Source: an uncultured Rhodoferax sp. (lineage in GTDB: Bacteria > Pseudomonadota > Gammaproteobacteria > Burkholderiales > Burkholderiaceae_C). From it: DNA of 64,000 nucleotides. The stretch covers positions 62,001 to 126,000 of the forward strand of contig NZ_CAMIHB010000010.1 in the NCBI RefSeq assembly GCF_946221635.1, in the 5' to 3' direction. A model generated the notes under the pieces. That model was given only the letters and a program-made list of their open reading frames with translations. It was not told where the DNA came from and searched no databases. A program made the position numbers and the translations under genes. Shown here piece after piece: positions 40,394 to 49,470 of this stretch (its first letter is position 1; each line of letters starts with the position of its first letter).

Positions 40394-42979
40394 ATGCAAG
40401 TCAATCGCATCCGCGCCCTGCGCGGCCCCAATCTGTGGACCCACCACACTGCCATCCAGACCGTGGTGGAGTGCAGCGCGGACGAATGCAGCATAGCCCG
40501 CATCGCGGGTTTCGAAGCGCGGCTGCGCGCACGCTTCCCTGAAGTCAGTTCCTTCCAGGTCACCGGCCACGACGACCAGGTCTCCATGGCCCGCGTGCTC
40601 GAACTTGCCACACTGGGCCTGCAAGCGCAGGCCGGTTGCCCGGTCACCTTCAGCTGCACCACCCCCACTGTGGAACCCCATGTGTTCCAGGTGGTGGTGG
40701 AGTACAGCGAAGAGGAAGTGGGCAAGCTTGCACTTGAACTGGCCCAGCAACTGTGCCAGTCCGCGCTGGACGACACGCCCTTCGACTTGCCCGCTGCGCT
40801 CGAACAGCTGCGTGAACTGGACGAAGACGTTCGCCTGGGCCCCAGCACCGGCTCCATCGTGGACGCAGCCGTGGCGCGCGGCATCCCCTACAGCCGCATG
40901 ACCGAAGGCAGCATGGTGCGTCTGGGCTGGGGCAGCAAACAGCGCCGCATCCAGGCCGCGGAAATGGACGCCACCAGCGCCATTGCCGAAGCCATCGCAC
41001 AAGACAAGGAACTCACCAAGAAACTGCTGGCTGCCGCTGGCGTGCCGGTCCCCGAAGGCCGCGCAGTCACAGACGCCGACGACGCCTGGAAGGCTGCGCA
41101 GGAAATCGGTCTGCCCGTGGTGGTCAAGCCCCTTGACGGCAATCAGGGCAAAGGCGTAACCGTCAACATCACCCACGAAGCCCAGCTGCGCAAGGCCTAT
41201 GCCACGGCACGCGAGTTCCGCGACGACATCCTGGTCGAGCGCTACATGCCTGGCAACGATTTCCGACTGCTGGTGGTGGGGGACAAACTGGTTGCCGCTG
41301 CGCGCCGCGACCCGCCCAAGGTGGTGGGCGACGGCGTGCATACCATCGCGCAACTGGTGGAGCAGGTCAACCAGGACCCGCGCCGTGGTTCCGGCCACGC
41401 CACGTCACTGACCAAGATCCGCTTTGACGACATCGCCCACGCCTGCCTGGCGACCCAGGGCCTGACCGCGCAATCCGTCCCAGAAAAAGGCCAACGCGTC
41501 AACCTGCGCAACAACGCCAACCTGTCCACCGGCGGCTCGGCCACCGATGTGACTGACGATGTACACCCCGAAGTCGCTGCACGCGCGATCGCCGCCGCCC
41601 ACATGGTCGGCCTGGACATCTGCGGCGTGGACGTGGTGAGTGACAGCATCCTGCAACCCCTGGAAGACCAGGGTGGAGGCATCGTGGAAGTCAACGCGGC
41701 GCCCGGCTTGCGCATGCACCTCTCGCCCTCGTTCGGCAAAGGTCGCGCCGTGGGCGAGGCCATCATCGGCACCATGTTCAAGAAGGGGCAGGACGGCCGC
41801 ATTCCGATCGTGGCGGTGACCGGCACCAACGGCAAAACCACCACGGTACGCCTGATCTCCCACCTTCTCAGCCAAAGCGGCCTGCGCGTGGGCATGACCA
41901 ACACCGATGGCGTCTATGTCAACGGCGACACCATAGATACCGGCGACTGCAGCGGCCCCAAGAGCGCGCGCAGCGTGCTGTTGCACCCCGATGTGGATGC
42001 GGCCGTACTGGAAACCGCACGCGGTGGTGTGCTGCGCGAAGGCCTGGCCTTTGATCGCTGCGATGTGGCTGTCGTCACCAATGTCGGCAGCGGCGACCAC
42101 CTGGGCCTGAACTACATCACCACCGTCAATGAACTCGCCGTGCTCAAGCGCGTCATCGTGCAGAACGTCTCGCCCAGCGGTACGGCGGTGCTCAACGCAG
42201 CCGACCCCATCGTGGCAGCCATGGCGGCCAAGAGCAAGGGGGCGGTGATCTTCTTTGCCGCTGACAAGACCAACCCCGTCATGGCCACACACCGTGCCCA
42301 GGGCCACGCGGTGGTGTTCGTTGAAGCCGGCCATGTGATTGCGGCCAAGGGGGACATGCTGCAATCCATTCCCTTAGCCGATGTGCCCATCACCCTGGGA
42401 GGCGCCATCGGATTCCAGGTTGAAAACGTCATGGCCAGTGTGGCCGCGGCCTGGGCCCTGAACATGGACTGGGCCACCATCCGCAAGGGCCTGGCCACCT
42501 TCTCCAACGACAGCCACAACGCGGCCGGCCGCTTCAACCTGTTCAACTACCGCGGCGCCACCGTGATCGCCGACTACGGCCACAACCCTGACGCCATGCT
42601 GGCGCTGGTGCAGGCCGTGGAAGCCATGCCGGCCACGCGCCGCTCGGTCGTCATCAGCGGCGCCGGCGACCGGCGTGATCAGGACATCCGCCAGCAAACC
42701 GAAATTCTGGGCAATGCCTTTGACGAGGTCGTGATGTTTGAAGACCAGTGCCAGCGCGGCCGCAGCGACGGCGAGGTGATTGCCCTGCTGCGCGAGGGCC
42801 TGGTGAATGCCACGCGCACTGTGCACCGCCACGAAGTGTTTGGTGAGTTCCTGGCCATCGATACGGCCCTGGACAAGCTGCAGGCCGGCGAACTGTGCCT
42901 GGTACTGGTGGACCAAGTCGAGGAAGCCATGGCCCACATTGCAGCCAAGGTGGCCAAGGCGAACGGGAAGCCCGGCTAA
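40394..42979 (+). CDS. cphA: Cyanophycin synthetase
   Basis: This 861-residue CphA makes the storage polymer multi-L-arginyl-poly-L-aspartate from Asp, Arg and ATP. The N-terminal domain (1-160) is followed by ATP-grasp (about 200-460: VVKPLDGNQGKGVTVN, EVNAAPGLRMH), which adds Asp. A Mur-ligase-like domain has an intact P-loop GTNGKTTT (477-484), and its C-terminal domain (about 725-861: GRFNLFNYRGATVIADYGHN) adds Arg. All visible active-site motifs are intact. It forms an operon with cphA'. No cyanophycinase gene is in the window. Confidence 0.95.
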   Translation: MQVNRIRALRGPNLWTHHTAIQTVVECSADECSIARIAGFEARLRARFPEVSSFQVTGHDDQVSMARVLELATLGLQAQAGCPVTFSCTTPTVEPHVFQVVVEYSEEEVGKLALELAQQLCQSALDDTPFDLPAALEQLRELDEDVRLGPSTGSIVDAAVARGIPYSRMTEGSMVRLGWGSKQRRIQAAEMDATSAIAEAIAQDKELTKKLLAAAGVPVPEGRAVTDADDAWKAAQEIGLPVVVKPLDGNQGKGVTVNITHEAQLRKAYATAREFRDDILVERYMPGNDFRLLVVGDKLVAAARRDPPKVVGDGVHTIAQLVEQVNQDPRRGSGHATSLTKIRFDDIAHACLATQGLTAQSVPEKGQRVNLRNNANLSTGGSATDVTDDVHPEVAARAIAAAHMVGLDICGVDVVSDSILQPLEDQGGGIVEVNAAPGLRMHLSPSFGKGRAVGEAIIGTMFKKGQDGRIPIVAVTGTNGKTTTVRLISHLLSQSGLRVGMTNTDGVYVNGDTIDTGDCSGPKSARSVLLHPDVDAAVLETARGGVLREGLAFDRCDVAVVTNVGSGDHLGLNYITTVNELAVLKRVIVQNVSPSGTAVLNAADPIVAAMAAKSKGAVIFFAADKTNPVMATHRAQGHAVVFVEAGHVIAAKGDMLQSIPLADVPITLGGAIGFQVENVMASVAAAWALNMDWATIRKGLATFSNDSHNAAGRFNLFNYRGATVIADYGHNPDAMLALVQAVEAMPATRRSVVISGAGDRRDQDIRQQTEILGNAFDEVVMFEDQCQRGRSDGEVIALLREGLVNATRTVHRHEVFGEFLAIDTALDKLQAGELCLVLVDQVEEAMAHIAAKVAKANGKPG

Positions 42980-43043
42980 CCGCGCGGGCCTGCCCCGGTC
43001 AGGCGGCGAGAGAGGACCTCATTGTCGCGGTAGGATGGCACCC

Positions 43044-43670
43044 ATGCTGACCCTGCAAATCGCCCTCACCTTCTTCGCCACCTCCGTGCTGCTGGCCCTG
43101 TCGCCCGGGCCGGACAATGTGTTTGTGCTGCTGCACTCGGCCGTCCACGGTCGACGCGCGGGTCTTCTGGTGGTGCTGGGGCTGTGCACCGGCCTGCTGT
43201 TTCACACAGCGGCCGTGGCGCTGGGCCTTGCGGCTCTTTTCGCTGCATCGGCCACGGCATTCACCGTGCTCAAGCTCTTGGGAGCCACCTACCTGGTGTG
43301 GCTGGCCTGGGGAGCCTGGAATGCGCCGGTAGGCATTCACGAAGAGGCCGGCAGTGCGCCCATGACCACGGCACAGACCTACGGCCGCGGTGTGCTCATG
43401 AACATCACCAACCCCAAGGTTGCCATCTTCTTCCTGGCCTTCCTGCCGCAGTTCGCCGACCCGACCCGTGGCCCCGTGGCCTTGCAGATCGTGGCACTGG
43501 GGGGCGTGTTCATCGTTGCTGCCCTGCTGACCTTCAGCACCATTGCCTGGTTTGCCGCAGGGTTTGGCCAGGTGTTCAAGCGCTCCCTGCGAGCCCAGCG
43601 GGTTCTCAATCGCGTCGCCAGCGTGGTTTTCGTCGGCCTTGCCCTGCGGTTGGCAGTAAGCCAACGCTAA
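43044..43670 (+). CDS. LysE/RhtB-family amino acid exporter
   Basis: This 208-residue inner-membrane protein has about six hydrophobic segments. The family start pattern LALSPGPDNVFVLLHSAVHG and the LLGATYLVWLAWGAW and GVLMNITNPKVAIFFLAFLP segments are clear. It would export amino acids or derivatives. AGGA lies eight bases before the ATG at 43044, and an in-frame ATG at 43035 is possible. It follows cphA in the same direction after 64 bases, which hints at removal of excess arginine or lysine. The substrate is not proven. Confidence 0.87.
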   Translation: MLTLQIALTFFATSVLLALSPGPDNVFVLLHSAVHGRRAGLLVVLGLCTGLLFHTAAVALGLAALFAASATAFTVLKLLGATYLVWLAWGAWNAPVGIHEEAGSAPMTTAQTYGRGVLMNITNPKVAIFFLAFLPQFADPTRGPVALQIVALGGVFIVAALLTFSTIAWFAAGFGQVFKRSLRAQRVLNRVASVVFVGLALRLAVSQR

Positions 43671-43797
43671 GCTGTCGCCCCGGAAACACAGAACTTGATC
43701 GCAATCTGACGCCTACCCTCTGTTGTGGGGCGATAGCCGCATTTCATCGCTATCATGGCTTTGAAGTCGCGGCAGTTCGTTCCAGCAGGGGGGGCGT

Positions 43798-44307
43798 ATG
43801 TACAAGAAAATTCGCATCATTGCGGCCGTGGGAACGGCCATTGTGGGCTATATGGCGTTCTCAGCATTGGCACTGGACCGCCCCAAAGGCCCGGTGGTCT
43901 TGACGGTAAGCGGCAAGATCACCCAAACCAACCAGGACGGGAAAGCCGTGCTCGACATGGCGGCACTGCGGGCGCTCCCCCAAGCCACCTTCACCACCGA
44001 AACGGCTTGGGACAAGCGGCCCGTCAAGTTTTCCGGACCTTTGCTGCGCGACGTGCTTCGGTTGCTCGAAAGCTCCGGCACGGAGTTGAAAGCCGTGGCT
44101 GTGAACGACTATGCGGTCACGATTCCGGCAGACGATGCCCAGAAATTTGATCTGATCATTGCAACACGCATGAATGACCGGGACATTCCGCCGCGCACCA
44201 AAGGTCCGCTGTTTGTGGTCTACCCGTTCAGCAGCAGTCCGGCCCTGAAAGACAAGGTGTACCAAGACCGGTCGATTTGGCAACTCAAAGCCATCGAAAT
44301 CAAGTAG
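43798..44307 (+). CDS. Periplasmic SUOX-fold (oxidoreductase molybdopterin-like) protein without Cys
   Basis: This 169-residue protein has an N-terminal signal or anchor (IIAAVGTAIVGYMAFSALAL). The body resembles the sulfite-oxidase (Oxidored_molyb) fold (VVLTVSGKI..., FSGPLLRDVLRLLESSG, AVNDYAVTIPADDAQKFDLI, GPLFVVYPF). It contains no cysteine at all, so the usual molybdenum ligand is missing and it is unlikely to be a molybdoenzyme. It lies 30 bases before a dCache-HD-GYP receptor gene. I infer that it is a periplasmic ligand-binding or partner protein for that receptor. Confidence 0.72.
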   Translation: MYKKIRIIAAVGTAIVGYMAFSALALDRPKGPVVLTVSGKITQTNQDGKAVLDMAALRALPQATFTTETAWDKRPVKFSGPLLRDVLRLLESSGTELKAVAVNDYAVTIPADDAQKFDLIIATRMNDRDIPPRTKGPLFVVYPFSSSPALKDKVYQDRSIWQLKAIEIK

Positions 44308-44337
44308 TCCCCCCTCACCATTTGACCGGGAGCCGAT

Positions 44338-47259
44338 ATGGACCCCTCGGATTCAGCCGTCCCCCCACCCAAAAACTCAGAGTCTCGGCGTGGACTGTCC
44401 ATCGGCTTGTTGATTTCCCTGGGTGTGACAATCAGCATGTTGCTGGTTGCAGCCACCATCCTGGTTTTGGGATGGAATAGCGCGAGAACGGCCCTGATTG
44501 ACACTGCCGAGCGCACCGCGAACGACACCGGTCAGCTCATCAATGCGCGGGCTCGTGTGCTCTTGGAGCCCACCCAATCCACACTGCGGCAAGTTTCCTT
44601 TGACCCCATCGTCGACGCGCGAACCCTGTCCCAGCGGATTGATCGCCTCTACGTCCTGTCCGAGGTATTGACTGTCAACCCCATGATCTCGGCGATCTAT
44701 GTGGGCTACGACAACGGTGAGTTCTTGCTCGCCAGACCACTGGACAATGCCGCCATCCGAGCGCGCTTCAAGGCACCGGGCGGCGCGAATTTCATGGTTC
44801 AGGCTCGCACCCGGCAAAACAACGGAAAGATCCTTGGGGAATACATATTCTTCGATGCCAACTCGCTCATTGAAGAGCGGCGGGCCATCCCTGAGTACCA
44901 ATTTGATCCCAGGGAACGCCCTTGGTACAAGACAGCCAATGAGACCACCGACAGCGTACTGTCGTCGCCGTATGTGTTCTTCACCACCCAACAGGTGGGC
45001 GTCACACTGAGCCGGCTCTCACGGAGTGGCAAATCCGTCGTCGGCATTGACATGGTGCTGGACGACATCAGCACCACGCTGGGATCACTCAAGCTCAGCA
45101 GCAATTCCGAGCTGGCCCTGGTAAACGACAAGGACGAAATCCTCGCCTACCCCCAAATGGAACGGGTTCTGCTGCAAGGAAGCAACGGTTTCACTTTCAA
45201 AAAGGTTGCGGAATTCGACAGCCCGCCCCTGCAAGGACTGCAAGCTGCGGCCCCAGCTCCGGGCAAAGTGAAATTCTTTGACGTGGCCGGTGTGGAGACT
45301 CTGGGCATCAAGCTCCCATTCGACATCTGGGCAGGTAGTGAAATGCACTTGCTCATTACCGCCCCTGTAGAGGACTTGCTGGGTGATCTGCCGCAGAAGC
45401 GGCGGTCCATACTGTGGACCATTGCCGTATTGCTGGCGATTCTGCTGCCATTGGGCTGGTGGGCCGGCTCGCGCATCGGTCACTCCCTGGACAGTTTGGG
45501 GGCACTGGCAAAGCGAATCGGGCACTTCGACTTTTCAGGTCAGGAGACGCGGGACTCCCGCATCAGGGAGGTCAACAACCTCAACGGCGTCATGCTCGGA
45601 ATGAGCAACACGATTCAAAGCTTTTTGCAGCTGAGTCACCGCATGGCGGTCGAACCCGACATGGAAAAAATGCTGCACGCGGTGCTGCGACAGTTGGTGA
45701 GCGCAACCCGCTGTTCGGATGCCGCCGTGTTTCTATGGAATGCCGATGAGCACCGCATGCAATTGCACACCTTGGTGGGCGATGAGAAGTCCAAGTTTGA
45801 GGAGAGCTTTGCCTACAGCCCACAACAACAGCCTCGCGTGGGCTCCCATGCCATCCAAAACGGTGAGTTGCAGCTGGAGCTGGAGCTCCGTGGGCGGAAC
45901 GGGCATCTTCAGGGAATGTTGGTACTCATACACCCCGTGGACTCTGCACACGCCGAGTCCGCGTTTCGCGAGTTCGCCAGCCAGCTCTCCGGCAGCCTGG
46001 CAGTGTCCATCGAAACGCGCCAGCTGATTGAAGCCCAGAAGAATCTTCTGGATGCGGTCATTCGGTTGATGGCCGACGCCATCGACGCCAAGAGTCCCTA
46101 CACCGGCGGCCATTGCGAACGGGTACCCGAATTGGCCACCATGCTGGTCGACCGTTTGGCTGCTGAAAACCAGGGCCGCTACGCCGACTTTCATATGACC
46201 GACGACGAACGCTACGAGTTCTATCTGGGAGCTTGGCTGCACGACTGTGGGAAAGTCACCAGCCCCGAGCACATCGTGGACAAAGCGACGAAGCTGGAAG
46301 TGATCTACAACCGCATTCACGAGGTAAGAATGCGATTCGAGGTCTTGTGGCGCGATGCCGAAATAGCGCATCTGCAACGCGTGGCAGCCGGGGAACCTGC
46401 GGACATCTCATTGGCTTCTCGGGATGCACGACACCAACAGCTCAGGGACGACTTTGCATTCGTCGCCGAATGCAATGTGGGCGGGGAGTTCATGGCCGAT
46501 GCCGCCCTGGAGCGGCTGAAGACAATTGCTTCGCAGACCTGGCAGCGCCATTTTGACGACAGCCTGGGACTGGCTTCCGAAGAAGCTCGGCGCTTGACAA
46601 CATCCCGTGCGGAACAGCCCAGCTTGCCGGCAAGCGAGTACCTTCTGGCGGACCGTGACGACCACGTCGTTGCCTGGGAAGGCAAGCGCCCCCCGGTCCA
46701 AAAAGGAGATCCGGCCAACATCTATGGCTTCGACATGAAGCTGCCGAAGAACAAGCAAAACATGGGAGAGCTGTACAACCTGTCGATCCGGCGTGGTACG
46801 TTGACGGAGGAGGATCGCTTCAAGATCAACGACCACATCGTGCAGACGTACATCATGCTGCGAGAACTGCCCTGGCCGCAGACCTTGAAACGCGTTCCGG
46901 AGATCGCTGCGACCCACCACGAGAAAATGGATGGCAAGGGTTACCCCCGTGGCCTTGGAGCGGAACAGCTGACACTGATTGACCGGGTCATGGCGCTCGC
47001 AGATATTTTCGAAGCGCTGACTGCGGCCGACCGCCCTTACAAGTCACCCAAGAATCTCACAGAGTCCCTGCGCATCATGGCCTTCATGTGCAAAGACCAG
47101 CACCTCGACGTTGACCTGTTCCGCTACTTCCTCCACAGCCGCTTGTGGCAAGACTATGCGCAACGGTTCATGAACGCAGACCAGATCGATGCCGTCGATA
47201 TCGCAGCCATCGAGAAACTGTTGCCAACGGCATCGCAGTCAGAAGCGGTGCCGGCCTGA
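44338..47259 (+). CDS. dCache-HAMP-GAF-HD-GYP cyclic-di-GMP phosphodiesterase receptor
   Basis: This 973-residue membrane receptor has TM1 at about 22-45, a periplasmic double-Cache sensor at 46-355 and TM2 at 357-378. HAMP (380-430) and GAF-like (440-560) domains follow, then an HD-GYP domain. The catalytic residues His592, His635-Asp636 (LHDCGK), His860-His861 and Gly868-Tyr869-Pro870 (HHEKMDGKGYP) are present, so it should hydrolyse cyclic di-GMP. Between HDCGK and HHEK lie about 225 residues, against roughly 60 in RpfG-like enzymes. This indicates a large insertion in the catalytic domain (about 660-800). It is probably co-transcribed with the SUOX-fold gene. Confidence 0.9.
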   Translation: MDPSDSAVPPPKNSESRRGLSIGLLISLGVTISMLLVAATILVLGWNSARTALIDTAERTANDTGQLINARARVLLEPTQSTLRQVSFDPIVDARTLSQRIDRLYVLSEVLTVNPMISAIYVGYDNGEFLLARPLDNAAIRARFKAPGGANFMVQARTRQNNGKILGEYIFFDANSLIEERRAIPEYQFDPRERPWYKTANETTDSVLSSPYVFFTTQQVGVTLSRLSRSGKSVVGIDMVLDDISTTLGSLKLSSNSELALVNDKDEILAYPQMERVLLQGSNGFTFKKVAEFDSPPLQGLQAAAPAPGKVKFFDVAGVETLGIKLPFDIWAGSEMHLLITAPVEDLLGDLPQKRRSILWTIAVLLAILLPLGWWAGSRIGHSLDSLGALAKRIGHFDFSGQETRDSRIREVNNLNGVMLGMSNTIQSFLQLSHRMAVEPDMEKMLHAVLRQLVSATRCSDAAVFLWNADEHRMQLHTLVGDEKSKFEESFAYSPQQQPRVGSHAIQNGELQLELELRGRNGHLQGMLVLIHPVDSAHAESAFREFASQLSGSLAVSIETRQLIEAQKNLLDAVIRLMADAIDAKSPYTGGHCERVPELATMLVDRLAAENQGRYADFHMTDDERYEFYLGAWLHDCGKVTSPEHIVDKATKLEVIYNRIHEVRMRFEVLWRDAEIAHLQRVAAGEPADISLASRDARHQQLRDDFAFVAECNVGGEFMADAALERLKTIASQTWQRHFDDSLGLASEEARRLTTSRAEQPSLPASEYLLADRDDHVVAWEGKRPPVQKGDPANIYGFDMKLPKNKQNMGELYNLSIRRGTLTEEDRFKINDHIVQTYIMLRELPWPQTLKRVPEIAATHHEKMDGKGYPRGLGAEQLTLIDRVMALADIFEALTAADRPYKSPKNLTESLRIMAFMCKDQHLDVDLFRYFLHSRLWQDYAQRFMNADQIDAVDIAAIEKLLPTASQSEAVPA

Positions 47260-47299
47260 TTGACGACACCGTCGCCTGGACGCCGGGACGAACGCAAGA

Positions 47300-48532
47300 C
47301 TACTGCACGCTGGCCCCACCTTCAAACCACCGCTTGAACAGATCGCGCTCTGCGTCGGTGATGTGGGTGGCGTTGCTCATGGGCATGATCTTGGTGACCA
47401 CGACCTGCTGGTAAACCGCCTGGGCATGGCTGGCCAAGCCTTGGGGGGAGTCCAGGCGGACATTCTTCATCTGCACGGCCTCACCATGGCACATATAGCA
47501 GCGCTGGGCCAGCACCGGCTGCATCTCTTTATAGCCAATTGTGGTGTTAGCCCCCGTAGATACTGCGCCAATAGCTCCTGAATCAGTAGCAGGATCCGGC
47601 TGCGGAGCGGGCTTGAGCCAGACCACCAGCCCCAGGATGGCGACGACGCCCACAGCGGCGTAGGGCCAGGGGTGCTTGTTGCGGCCCAGCTTGAAACCGT
47701 GGCGCAACACGAAGAACTGGCGGATGGCGGCACCCGCGAACATCATGAGAATGAGGACTAGCCAGTTCTGCGGATGGCTGTACGTGAAGCTGTAGTGGTT
47801 GCTGAGCATGGCAAACAGCACGGGCAGCGTGAAGTAGGTGTTGTGCACGCTGCGCTGTTTGCCGCGCCAGCCATGGATGGGGTCCACGGGTTCACCGGCC
47901 TGGATACTGGCGACCATCTTGCGCTGGCCGGGAATGATCCAGTGCGCGACGTTGGCCGTCATGGTGGTGGCCAGCATGGCGCCGATCAGCAGGAAGGCCG
48001 CGCGGCCCGAAAACCAGTGGCAGGCCAGCCAGGACGCAATGCACACCAGCACGGCCACGCCCACGCCTACGAGCGCATCACCGTTCTTGCGTTGACCCAA
48101 ACGGCGGCAGATCTGGTCATACGCCACCCAGAACACGAGCAGGAAGGCAATCGCCACCGCAATGGCGGCATGGGGGTGCCAGGCCCTGACGGAGGCGTCG
48201 ATCAGGTAGGTGCGCGCGTTCCACAGGTAGGACACGGTGAACAGCGAGAAGCCGGTCAGCCAGGTGGTATAGCTCTCCCAGTAAAACCAGTGCAGGTTCT
48301 GCGGCAGCTTGGGCGGCGCGCCGGCAAACTTCACCGGGTGGTAGAAGCCCCCGCCGTGCACCGCCCAGAGTTCACCACTCACGCCCTGCTGCTTCAGGTC
48401 CTGGTCTTCGGGCGGCGTGAGGCTGCTGTCCAGGAACACGAAGTAGAAGGACGACCCGATCCAGGCGATGGCGGTGATGACGTGCGCCCAGCGCAAGAGC
48501 AGATTGGCCCAGTCGAGTAAATAGCTTTCCAT
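47300..48532 (-). CDS. puuD: Urate hydroxylase PuuD (membrane, cytochrome c fused)
   Basis: This 410-residue protein has about eight membrane helices (residues 10-310) with family motifs (LRWAHVITAIAWIGSSFYFV, HGGGFYHPVKFAGAP, NLHWFYWESYTTWLTGF). A C-terminal cytochrome c domain has the haem site CYMCH (345-349). PuuD oxidises urate to 5-hydroxyisourate and passes electrons to the respiratory chain. The linker between the two parts (about 314-331) is encoded by a family A repeat. It lies next to xdhC and close to uraH. Confidence 0.93.
   Translation of the reverse strand: MESYLLDWANLLLRWAHVITAIAWIGSSFYFVFLDSSLTPPEDQDLKQQGVSGELWAVHGGGFYHPVKFAGAPPKLPQNLHWFYWESYTTWLTGFSLFTVSYLWNARTYLIDASVRAWHPHAAIAVAIAFLLVFWVAYDQICRRLGQRKNGDALVGVGVAVLVCIASWLACHWFSGRAAFLLIGAMLATTMTANVAHWIIPGQRKMVASIQAGEPVDPIHGWRGKQRSVHNTYFTLPVLFAMLSNHYSFTYSHPQNWLVLILMMFAGAAIRQFFVLRHGFKLGRNKHPWPYAAVGVVAILGLVVWLKPAPQPDPATDSGAIGAVSTGANTTIGYKEMQPVLAQRCYMCHGEAVQMKNVRLDSPQGLASHAQAVYQQVVVTKIMPMSNATHITDAERDLFKRWFEGGASVQ
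47540..47592 (-). repeat. Interspersed repeat, family A, in frame inside puuD
   Basis: On the minus strand it reads CTACTGATTCAGGAGCTATT, then GGCGCAGTATCTACGGGGGC, then TAACACC, matching the unit. In PuuD it encodes about 18 residues (SGAIGAVSTGANT and flanks) of the linker between the membrane part and cytochrome c. Confidence 0.75.
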
Positions 48533-48556
48533 GCGGTGGTTCTCCTAGGATTCAGG

Positions 48557-49381
48557 TCAGGCCGCAGCCTGGGGTTCAATATCGGGGACTTGCAAGAGTT
48601 GGGCCGCCACGGCCACGGCAATCACCTCGGGGCGCTTGTCGTGGATGCCGGGCACGCCGATGGGGCAGGTCACGCAGGCCAACTCCGCTTCTGTGAAGCC
48701 GCGCGCCACCAGGCGCTTGCGAAAGGTCGCCCACTTGGTCTGGCTGCCGATGAGGCCGATGTAGGGCAGATCGCCATGCGCCCGCTGGCGCGTGAGGCAG
48801 GCGATGACGATGTCCAGGTCTTCGGCATGGCTGAAGCTCATGATGAGCACGCGCGACTGCGGCACCAGACCAGCCACCACGGCCTGCACCGGCTCGGAAT
48901 GTTCGCAACGCACGTTGTCCGGGCGCTGGTCGGGAAAAATGCCGTCGCGACTGTCGATCCAGTCCACGGCAAAGGGCAATCGGCCCAGCACCTCCACCAG
49001 CGCCTGGCCCACATGCCCCCCACCGAACAGGGTCAGCGGCGTCAGGGGGGGGCGCAGGCGTTCACGCAGCGCTTCGCGGTCCTGCGCGCCCACGCGCTCG
49101 AATTGCAGATGCACCTCGCCACCGCAACACTGGCCCAGGCTGGGGCCCAGCGCGTAGCGCTGGGTCAAAGTCGGGGCATCGATTTGCAACAAATGATTGC
49201 GCGCCGCGGCCATGGCATCCAGCTCCAGTCGGCCACCGCCCACCGTACCGAGCGCATGGTCGGCAAACACCGCCATCCAGGCGCCCGCCTCTCGCGGCAC
49301 GGAGCCGCGGCTGCTGCGCACCTGCACCAGCACCGCGTCGGCCTGTGCCAACTGCTGCAGAAGTAGCGCCAGGGCTTTCAC
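48557..49381 (-). CDS. xdhC: Xanthine dehydrogenase accessory protein XdhC
   Basis: This 274-residue protein matches XdhC, which binds molybdenum cofactor, promotes its sulfuration and inserts it into xanthine dehydrogenase. An XdhC/CoxI N-domain (VLVQVRSSRGSVPREAGAWM, LGTVGGGRLE, GQCCGGEVHL) and a Rossmann C-domain (LTLFGGGHVGQALVEVL, YIGLIGSQTKWATFRKRL) are present. I chose GTG at 49381, with AAAAGGTAT upstream. xdhA and xdhB are not in the window. Confidence 0.93.
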   Translation of the reverse strand: MKALALLLQQLAQADAVLVQVRSSRGSVPREAGAWMAVFADHALGTVGGGRLELDAMAAARNHLLQIDAPTLTQRYALGPSLGQCCGGEVHLQFERVGAQDREALRERLRPPLTPLTLFGGGHVGQALVEVLGRLPFAVDWIDSRDGIFPDQRPDNVRCEHSEPVQAVVAGLVPQSRVLIMSFSHAEDLDIVIACLTRQRAHGDLPYIGLIGSQTKWATFRKRLVARGFTEAELACVTCPIGVPGIHDKRPEVIAVAVAAQLLQVPDIEPQAAA

Positions 49382-49470
49382 AATCGGATACCTTTTGCGG
49401 CTATGCCACCTGCGCTGCGGCCATAATTTGCACCACAGTAACGCGGCACCGTACCGGTTGGAGACATCGC

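Noticed and set aside
43731..43754. GATAGC/GCTATC dyad upstream of the SUOX-fold gene.
   Set aside because: A six-base dyad with an 11-base spacer is expected by chance in this amount of sequence, and nothing else supports it.
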